Positions 1 to 5,104 of a stretch of DNA of 5,104 nt are shown one piece after another (the first letter of the stretch is position 1; every line of letters begins with the position of its first letter). The stretch is from JBFMHD01 sp040752395 [NCBI: Candidatus Hydrogenedentota bacterium]. GTDB taxonomy: Bacteria; JBFMHD01. Position numbers and translations under genes: made by a program. The stretch spans positions 1 to 5,104 of the forward strand of contig JBFMHD010000201.1 of the NCBI GenBank assembly GCA_040752395.1, given 5' to 3'. The notes below the pieces were generated by a model. It saw only the letters and a program-made list of their open reading frames with translations. It was not told the DNA's origin and ran no database searches.

Positions 1-1191
1 TTAATGAACCGTCCACTTACAGCAGAACTACCCGGTGACGGAAACGATGGTAAAAACAAAATTAATCATGACATAAAAGAATCAACTGAAACAACAAATA
101 TAGAAATATCAACAGATGTTCCTGTATATGAATACGTTCCCAAAGTAATTATTGAAGGCAAATGGGGAACAGAACCCTGTGAATTTGGAACATGGGGACG
201 GATTGTGGATAGCGAACGAGAATCATATCAGCCGTCAAGCCTTGCAGTGGACAGCAAGGGAAATATTTATATTTTAGACCTTGTTAATGAGCGTATACAG
301 AAATTTGATTCAAACGGAAAATATATAAAAAGTATTCCGGTAGAAAGTTTCAGTGGTAGAAGGCAAGAGGCAGAAACTATTGTAATGGTAGACAGAGATA
401 ATCCTGATATTGATGTCCCGCCAGATCATCCAAGAAGAATTGATATAAAACAGAAATTTATAGATGTAGAACCTGATTTTAAAATCCAAGGCATCAACAT
501 AGTGATAGATTCAAAGGATAATCTGTATTATTATCTCAAGCGAAAGAAAGACAACAAAGAAACAGGTGAGGTCTGGCATTTTAAGAATGATAAACTGGTA
601 AAAAAGATGAAACAGGGAGAGGAAAAAATAGAGAATGAGTTAAAAGAATACACTATAAAAGATATAGTGACAGACAGTAAGGATAATCTATATTACTATC
701 TCAAGCAAAAGAAGAATGACAAAGAAACCAGTGAAGTGTGGCGTTTCAAAGATGATAAACTAGTGAGGAAAATGAAACAAGGGGAAGACGAAATAGAGAA
801 AGAATTAAAAGAATTTAGCAGAAAAGATATAAAAGACAACCATAAAAGAATAGAATTCAGAACCTCAAAAAAATCTTTCAAATTTGATTTTAAAACTTCA
901 ATTCCATTAAAGGATTCAATGAGATTTTTAGTTATTGAACCAAGAATTAAAGGAGATTCTATCTTTATTTATACATCAGTAAGTACCGGCAAATATATTA
1001 AAAAAGGCGAGATATTTGAAAGTGAAACATTGGATGACAAAATCTATATTTTAAACCATAATGGAAATGTTGTCGGAATAATCAAAAGCGGTATTCCAGG
1101 ATTGTTTGATGGTGAAGGGAATGCTTATGATATGAAAATTACTGAAACAGGGGTTGTTGTTACTAAATTTACAAAAGAGGTAATAAAATGA
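1..1191 (+). CDS. NHL-repeat / beta-propeller-like protein, probably 5'-partial
   Basis: The frame is open from base 1. An ATG lies at 4, but only three bases precede it, so no ribosome binding site can be judged; the predicted N-terminus has no signal peptide and reads like a polar linker, so the true start is probably upstream. Numbering from that ATG, residues 77-112 form a canonical NHL-type blade (SLAVDSKGNIYILD then RIQKFDSNGKYIKSI). Residues 166-220 and 221-275 are two tandem copies of a 55-residue unit, each opening with a blade-like IV.DSKDNLYYYL strand and ending in a Lys/Glu-rich, probably helical stretch. Further blade-like segments lie near 344-361 (DDKIYILNHNGNVVGIIK) and 369-390 (D.EGNAYDM...GVVVTKF). 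Such propellers usually mediate binding rather than catalysis, and here are likely extracytoplasmic. The blades are too few and irregular for a textbook six-bladed NHL propeller, so the exact fold is uncertain. The stop overlaps the start of the peptidase gene, implying a shared operon. Confidence 0.85.
   Translation, partial: LMNRPLTAELPGDGNDGKNKINHDIKESTETTNIEISTDVPVYEYVPKVIIEGKWGTEPCEFGTWGRIVDSERESYQPSSLAVDSKGNIYILDLVNERIQKFDSNGKYIKSIPVESFSGRRQEAETIVMVDRDNPDIDVPPDHPRRIDIKQKFIDVEPDFKIQGINIVIDSKDNLYYYLKRKKDNKETGEVWHFKNDKLVKKMKQGEEKIENELKEYTIKDIVTDSKDNLYYYLKQKKNDKETSEVWRFKDDKLVRKMKQGEDEIEKELKEFSRKDIKDNHKRIEFRTSKKSFKFDFKTSIPLKDSMRFLVIEPRIKGDSIFIYTSVSTGKYIKKGEIFESETLDDKIYILNHNGNVVGIIKSGIPGLFDGEGNAYDMKITETGVVVTKFTKEVIK
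499..828 (+). repeat. In-frame tandem duplication, two 165-base units
   Basis: Unit 1 is 499-663 and unit 2 is 664-828, directly abutting and in frame (55 codons each). Aligned by hand without gaps, 41 of 55 residues and 128 of 165 bases are identical. Conserved cores are DSKDNLYYYLK, EVW.FK.DKLV and KMKQGE..IE.ELKE. Seventeen of the 41 conserved residues use a different synonymous codon, so this is an old duplication kept at the protein level, not a recent copy or an assembly artefact. Confidence 0.95.
1176..1181 (+). promoter_or_regulatory. Ribosome binding site for the peptidase gene, inside the upstream gene
   Basis: AGAGGT ends seven bases before the ATG at 1188, a normal Shine-Dalgarno distance. 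It lies within the last codons of the propeller gene, whose TGA (1189-1191) overlaps the ATG as ATGA. This fixes the start of the large protein, agrees with the signal peptide that follows, and supports translational coupling. Confidence 0.75.
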
Positions 1192-4100
1192 ACAGCATAA
1201 GTAGAAAATATTTTTTATTATTTTTAATTTTACTTATTCCTTCAATATCCACAGCAAGAACACGACAACAAGTCATTGATGATGCAACTGTTTATAGCAA
1301 TTATCTTTGGATTCCCTTTAAAGATAATTTATTGGATAATGAAACATGTATTAGTGGAATTGGTAAAATTATCATTCCTGATGGTGATGAAATAGACGAT
1401 AGGAGACAGGTATATAATAGCACAACGACCCTATGTAGTGAAGACCCCTCTCTGTGGCCCTTTGTAGCTAACTTTTCTGTAACTGGTGAAGCGTATGCGT
1501 GGGGGTATGGACATCATCTTACGCCTGCGATGAAAAATCCGCAATCAACTTATGTATATAAAAGTTTTCAGGAATATCTTGCAGAAGGCAGAATAGCAGG
1601 TGCACGCAAAGGCGAAAAAGACCGCAAAGGCAATGCAATAGGTGATTTGGGCAATAATGCTGATTTTACAGGTTTGGATTGTTCAGGATTTATTACAAGG
1701 GTATGGGGGATGAAAGGATATCATTTTGGCACCGGTTTGCTTCCCGATTATACAAGAGCGTTGGACATAGTTGAAAAATTAGAATCTGGTGACATATTGA
1801 ATAAAATAGGCGTGCACACGATTTTATTTGACCATTGGATAACTACATACACAAAAGCATCGGTTATACATGCAGCGACTTGGGATTTATTAGGTTCTAC
1901 ACATGTTCGCAGGGTAATCAATGATGAAATAAAATTTGAAGAAAAAGAGGGCAGAATTTACGCGTACATGAAAACATCCGATACAAAGGAAAGTCCATAT
2001 GACAACTGGCATATATTTGATTATCTTTCAGCGTTTCCGCAGGTAGAATGGGTAAGTCCCGCTCCTCTTCCACCAGGCACACAAACAGAATTAAGCACAG
2101 AACCAGTCAAAGAAATAAAATTCACACTAAGGTCAAAAACATCAATAAGCACGAGCACTATAAAACTGGTAATAGACGAAGGTTTAACAAGTTCAAGAAC
2201 GATTACCTCACAGGATTTAACAATATCCGATAGAATAAATAATGAAGCATTCCCAGAGAACACCGGTCTAACAATAAGATGTGACATATTAGACAGTAAA
2301 TTCAATGTTAAAGTAGGAACGCACACTGTAACTGCTTATGCAAAAAATATTCTTAATCTTGAGGATTCTGATAAAGCAGGATTTTCTGTTCCCATAGACA
2401 CAACACCACCAACAATTATCTGGAGTGACTGGAAACGACCAATAGGTCAAATAATGACTGATTGCGTCACTCAACCATGTTATCCGAATAATGTAACAGG
2501 TGTAGTAGTAGGAAGTAATAATATTGAAGATGCACCATGGTTACAATTAACCGGCAGTGAGATAACCACCTCATATTTTTTAATAGAAGACAGCACAAAT
2601 GTGTGGTATTTTCAAACATCATCAGAACCATTTTCCGCTGAATTCAGGTTTGAAGATTCAGGAACAGGCACAGAGTCATTTGCCATATATTTTCCGAATA
2701 AAACAGAACCTGAAATAGAAGGTTCAATAACAGATGGTGAAAAACTGATATTAACAAATATGATGTTAAAAGAAGATGGAACAGGATATATGCTTACAGC
2801 ATCAGATAAATTTTTAAATACAACCACAATGTATTTTCATTTAGACAGACAATCGCCAAGACTTACAATATCCTCCATTACCATTAACAAAATTTCAAGC
2901 GATTTTACCGCTACTTTTAACAGCGTAGCCACGGATAACATGTCCGGATTATCTGATGACGCAGGGTTGTGTTTGTTAGGGTCATGTGATTTTAAATATA
3001 AAGGACCTACATGGCCCCTTGGACCGCAAACAACAATATACATTATTACATTAGTGCCGGAACCAATTATAAAAGACTACTATTTTTATGCATTTGACCG
3101 TTCAGGGCTGTTAAATGTCTATGACATTAGGTCAATATATGGAAAGTATGAAACGTCATTATCCTGCATTGGTTTGTCAGGACCCTTTGATATCGTTGGA
3201 ATGCTCAAAAACATCTGTCGTCCTCAGGAATTCCAGGACTTTGAAGCTTTTTATATCCTTGACAGGATAAATATTAATGTCGGCGAGCCTGATGCTCCTG
3301 GAGGTTGTAATTTTATAGAAGGATATAAGCCGACAGGAATGCATACAAAAGTTAAATTAGAATCTTACTCACCGACGATGGATGAATTAAAGTCGTATAA
3401 TGCGTGGGTTTCCAGTCTTCCTGTGCCTATAATAAGAGATTACGAAACTATAAGTTTGCCTGCAAGCTGGGATGTCCAACTTGGCTCAAACACTATATCC
3501 GTTGATAAAGCGCTTCCCCTGTGGGGCGTGGTTCCTTATACAGAAAGGTATGGAAATACAAATAATGATGTGCGTGCGCAATGCACTAATCCTGATGGGA
3601 GCACCTATATCGCTACTTGGGGAGCTAACACTTTTGTTTATAAACATTTGCTTTCTTATGATATAAAAAGGTTTGTAGTGTCTATCTCAAGTAGACCAGC
3701 GGAAATATTGCTTGCACCTGGATTTAATGTGAAAGTAGCAATGGAAAATATTGAAATAATTTTCAGTTCAATAACAATAGGTGGACAGTTATTTGTAAGC
3801 AGGTCAAAATTTTATCCTGAAATACAAGGATATAAAGCATATGAAGATGGTTCATTTGACATAATAACAACAGCACAAGCAGAAAATATAACTATCAGGG
3901 TCAGGTTATCCCCTGACACATTTACTGAAAAACAGATTTCCACAGCCAGAATGTATCATTATGATGCAACAACCCAGACATGGACAGATATTACAAAAAT
4001 GTGTGCACCAAATTGTGCGCAGAGTTCAATACCCAGAACTACTGGTTCCCCATTTGTAGTTATGGTTCCCATTGACGACATAACCCCACCTGAGACAACC

Positions 4101-4262
4101 CCCATGTTTTATGGTGAAGCATTCGGTCCTTATATTTCAACAGAAACATACATAGGTTTGTCAGCAGAAGACACGGCTGTTCAGGGGGATGCTTTAGGCG
4201 TAGCAAAAATAAACTATATCCTGGACCCGCAGGTAGATGAATTAACATGCAGGGCAGTATGA
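1188..4262 (+). CDS. Secreted NlpC/P60-like cysteine peptidase-family protein with Ig-like modules
   Basis: This 1024-residue protein starts with a Sec signal peptide: basic MNSISRK, a Leu/Ile-rich core, and likely cleavage after STA (residues 21-23). Residues about 85-260 resemble the NlpC/P60 papain-like fold: an AYAWGYG strand, the nucleophile motif GLDCSGF with Cys165, LESGDIL (Asp202), VHTILF with the probable catalytic His210, and VIHAA with His228 as a possible third residue. Family members typically cleave peptidoglycan stem peptides or related amide bonds; activity here is inferred. Ig-like segments follow at about 286-402 (ending G.HTVTAYAKN), 404-556 (DTTPP start, GYMLTASDKFLN) and 557-640 (YYFYAFDRSG). 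Residues about 645-845 are unrecognised. Residues about 846-962 match a beta-rich secreted module by FDIITTA, MYHYDATTQTW and TDIT. From 963 (DDITPPETTP) an OmpL47-type repeat begins but is cut off at 1024. Fourteen cysteines besides Cys165, several closely paired, suit an exported protein. The start overlaps the upstream stop; no downstream partner frame continues the C-terminus. Role could be cell-wall remodelling, a surface hydrolase, or a non-catalytic binder. Confidence 0.88.
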   Translation: MNSISRKYFLLFLILLIPSISTARTRQQVIDDATVYSNYLWIPFKDNLLDNETCISGIGKIIIPDGDEIDDRRQVYNSTTTLCSEDPSLWPFVANFSVTGEAYAWGYGHHLTPAMKNPQSTYVYKSFQEYLAEGRIAGARKGEKDRKGNAIGDLGNNADFTGLDCSGFITRVWGMKGYHFGTGLLPDYTRALDIVEKLESGDILNKIGVHTILFDHWITTYTKASVIHAATWDLLGSTHVRRVINDEIKFEEKEGRIYAYMKTSDTKESPYDNWHIFDYLSAFPQVEWVSPAPLPPGTQTELSTEPVKEIKFTLRSKTSISTSTIKLVIDEGLTSSRTITSQDLTISDRINNEAFPENTGLTIRCDILDSKFNVKVGTHTVTAYAKNILNLEDSDKAGFSVPIDTTPPTIIWSDWKRPIGQIMTDCVTQPCYPNNVTGVVVGSNNIEDAPWLQLTGSEITTSYFLIEDSTNVWYFQTSSEPFSAEFRFEDSGTGTESFAIYFPNKTEPEIEGSITDGEKLILTNMMLKEDGTGYMLTASDKFLNTTTMYFHLDRQSPRLTISSITINKISSDFTATFNSVATDNMSGLSDDAGLCLLGSCDFKYKGPTWPLGPQTTIYIITLVPEPIIKDYYFYAFDRSGLLNVYDIRSIYGKYETSLSCIGLSGPFDIVGMLKNICRPQEFQDFEAFYILDRININVGEPDAPGGCNFIEGYKPTGMHTKVKLESYSPTMDELKSYNAWVSSLPVPIIRDYETISLPASWDVQLGSNTISVDKALPLWGVVPYTERYGNTNNDVRAQCTNPDGSTYIATWGANTFVYKHLLSYDIKRFVVSISSRPAEILLAPGFNVKVAMENIEIIFSSITIGGQLFVSRSKFYPEIQGYKAYEDGSFDIITTAQAENITIRVRLSPDTFTEKQISTARMYHYDATTQTWTDITKMCAPNCAQSSIPRTTGSPFVVMVPIDDITPPETTPMFYGEAFGPYISTETYIGLSAEDTAVQGDALGVAKINYILDPQVDELTCRAV
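4074..4262 (+). other. Truncated OmpL47-type C-terminal domain of the large protein
   Basis: Residues 963-1024 open like an OmpL47-type repeat: a DITPPETTP linker, YISTETYIGLSAEDTA, then GVAKINYILD. In that family the segment corresponding to INYILD is normally followed by further strands ending in a HTI.YYS.D..GN-like motif. Here the protein ends about 13 residues later. Neither other + frame remains open from about 4235, and the bases after the TGA do not resemble the missing strands, so a simple frameshift or point stop does not restore the domain. The family match is from memory of the pattern. Confidence 0.5.
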
Positions 4263-4268
4263 AAGACA

Positions 4269-4282
4269 ATTTTTTAAAAAAT
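4269..4282. repeat. A/T palindrome (A T6 A6 T) just after the peptidase stop
   Basis: Positions 4269-4282 read as a perfect 14-base palindrome of six T followed by six A, flanked by A and T. It has no G/C stem, so it is not a convincing intrinsic terminator. It could act as a bent or UP-element-like tract upstream of the candidate -10 box at 4291, or be chance in AT-rich DNA. Confidence 0.4.
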
Positions 4283-4296
4283 AAAACTAGTATAAT
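4270..4296 (+). promoter_or_regulatory. Candidate promoter for the lipoprotein gene
   Basis: A perfect -10 hexamer TATAAT lies at 4291-4296. No good -35 sits at the usual spacing: the T-tract at about 4269-4274 gives a 16-base spacer but only a weak match, and the better GACA-containing hexamer at 4263-4268 is too far away (22 bases). Transcription would begin near 4303, giving a leader of roughly 28 bases. Chance matches are common in such AT-rich DNA, so the lipoprotein may simply be read through from the upstream genes. Confidence 0.35.
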
Positions 4297-4317
4297 TTTG
4301 AACAGAAAATAAATTAT
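4292..4317. repeat. Seven-base inverted repeat overlapping the candidate -10 box
   Basis: ATAATTT (4292-4298) and AAATTAT (4311-4317) are exact reverse complements separated by 12 bases. The left arm overlaps the TATAAT box and the right arm ends just before the ribosome binding site. The position would suit an operator, but both arms are pure A/T, so chance is a serious alternative. Confidence 0.3.
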
Positions 4318-4318
4318 C

Positions 4319-4324
4319 AGGGAG
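4319..4324 (+). promoter_or_regulatory. Ribosome binding site of the lipoprotein gene
   Basis: AGGGAG ends six bases before the ATG at 4331. Together with the immediate lipoprotein signal sequence it fixes this start and shows that the + strand, not the long open frame on the other strand, is the coding one here. Confidence 0.8.
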
Positions 4325-4330
4325 AAAACC

Positions 4331-5104
4331 ATGAAAAAAACAATAATATTTGCGTTGATATTTTCTATTTTAACAGCATGTAAACCAACTATTAGAATAA
4401 CAGGCAGGGTCATAGATTCAGAAACAGATATTTCTGTTTCAGAAGCCCGCATCCTTGCAATGTTCTGGATAGAAGAAAAAGACAAAGCAATTCCAAAACC
4501 TGATATTGAAGGACTTACACAGGAAGAAATAAACAAAATCTTGGATAAAGACCAGAAACAAAGGGGTGCTCCTTTGGCATATGCCAGAACCATTGCTGAC
4601 AAATATGGTGAATTTGAACTTAATAAACTATATTTCAGTAAAGAAACAAAAACAAAACTCAAAACACTAAAGAACCCTGTCCTAACCCGCATAACCCTAT
4701 CAATATTTGCAAGAGGATACATAAAAGGTTTAAAAAGCGGTTTTCCTGCATTTGAAAAAGACCTCAAGCCCAATGTTTTAATAGCAATAAGAAAACCTGA
4801 AAACTGGAAGGAACTGGCAGATGACAGTTCATATGAAACACTCAGGCTGCCTGAATACTATGACGGGTATTCAAAGAAATTCGGAGCAACAAAGAAAGAA
4901 AAAGAGTGGTTCTGGAAATACACGCATTCAAACCTGTGGCAGGCATATGAAGACAGTAATGTCAAAGATAACAAAAAATATAAAGAAATATGCGGACGGG
5001 ACTTTAGCAATATAATAGTATCAACATCAGGTATTCAAAAGAACCCAGAACATGAAAGATGCGGTAAACTGCTCAGAGATATGAGTGTTCTGCGTGAATG
5101 GGAA
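4331..5104 (+). CDS. Lipoprotein with carboxypeptidase-regulatory-like domain, 3'-partial
   Basis: The frame runs open for 258 codons and leaves the window without a stop. The N-terminus MKKTIIFALIFSILTAC is a classic lipoprotein signal with lipobox LTAC and Cys17 as the acylated residue; Lys at +2 does not signal inner-membrane retention by the E. coli Asp rule. Residues 21-45 (RITGRVIDSETD...VSEARILAMF) look like the first strands of a carboxypeptidase-regulatory-like (CarboxypepD_reg, transthyretin-like) domain. The matching later strands come at 83-98 (ARTIADKYGEFEL) and 118-133 (LTRITLSIFARGYIKG), so about 37 charged residues are inserted between. The rest (about 140-258) is unrecognised, rich in Lys, Trp and Tyr, probably partly helical, with Cys221 and Cys244 that might form a disulfide. 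No catalytic motif is visible; a surface binding or structural role is the most that can be inferred. It follows the peptidase gene by 68 bases in the same direction and may share its transcript. Confidence 0.85.
   Translation, partial: MKKTIIFALIFSILTACKPTIRITGRVIDSETDISVSEARILAMFWIEEKDKAIPKPDIEGLTQEEINKILDKDQKQRGAPLAYARTIADKYGEFELNKLYFSKETKTKLKTLKNPVLTRITLSIFARGYIKGLKSGFPAFEKDLKPNVLIAIRKPENWKELADDSSYETLRLPEYYDGYSKKFGATKKEKEWFWKYTHSNLWQAYEDSNVKDNKKYKEICGRDFSNIIVSTSGIQKNPEHERCGKLLRDMSVLREWE

Noticed and set aside
499-828. CRISPR-like or diversity-generating repeat
   Set aside because: There are only two abutting, in-frame copies with evenly spread substitutions and no spacers, so it is a coding duplication.
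696-881. 61-codon - strand frame rich in Phe, Leu and Ser
   Set aside because: It is the antisense of the Lys/Glu-rich repeat in the propeller-like gene, which automatically yields Phe/Leu/Ser codons.
2021-3043. Four short open frames on the - strand (68-101 codons) and one on the + strand (2048-2233)
   Set aside because: All lie inside the peptidase-family gene in other frames, with no family resemblance and low-complexity or random-looking products.
4269-4282. Intrinsic terminator after the large gene
   Set aside because: The palindrome is only A/T with no loop or G/C stem, so it would not form a stable hairpin; read-through into the lipoprotein gene is likely.
4060-4773. 237-codon open frame on the - strand with a hydrophobic stretch
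   Set aside because: It lies opposite the lipoprotein gene, which has a proper ribosome binding site, lipobox and recognisable domain strands. The hydrophobic stretch comes from complementing the A/T-rich spacer and signal-peptide region.
4821-5015. 64-codon + strand frame inside the lipoprotein gene
   Set aside because: It is an alternative frame of the lipoprotein, without a ribosome binding site or recognisable product.

Overview
This is a compact, AT-rich window (GC well under 40% by eye) with three genes, all on the + strand and tightly packed. The only non-coding stretch is 68 bases. The products look exported or envelope-anchored: a clear Sec signal peptide on the second, a lipobox on the third, and a beta-propeller-like fold on the first. 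The extracellular module types (NHL-like blades, NlpC/P60-like peptidase, Ig-like domains, an OmpL47-type repeat, a carboxypeptidase-regulatory-like domain) are typical of Gram-negative or deep-branching, often uncultivated, bacteria such as Nitrospirota, Elusimicrobiota or Omnitrophota. That placement is an inference from style only; no marker gene is present.

Layout. Positions 1-1191 hold an NHL/beta-propeller-like protein that probably began upstream of the window. It carries a diverged in-frame tandem duplication of 55 residues. Its stop codon overlaps the start of the next gene (ATGA, 1188-1191), so the two are very likely one transcript with coupled translation. Positions 1188-4262 encode a 1024-residue secreted protein: signal peptide, an N-terminal NlpC/P60-like papain-fold domain with Cys165/His210/His228, three probable Ig-like segments, a central region I do not recognise, a secreted beta-rich 'HYD..T..W.D' type domain, and the first part of an OmpL47-type repeat that stops abruptly. 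Positions 4263-4330 are an A/T-rich spacer with a perfect TATAAT box, a small dyad and a good ribosome binding site. From 4331 to the window end runs an unfinished lipoprotein with a carboxypeptidase-regulatory-like N-terminal domain interrupted by an insertion.

How they may work together. The first two genes form a translationally coupled pair, plausibly a surface-acting cell-wall or peptide hydrolase (or an inactive relative that binds) and a propeller partner. The lipoprotein follows in the same direction and may belong to the same unit or be driven by its own promoter. No RNA genes, CRISPR arrays, insertion sequences or attachment sites were seen. The most notable items are the 55-residue duplication, the unknown cysteine-containing centre of the large protein, and its apparently cut-off C-terminal domain.
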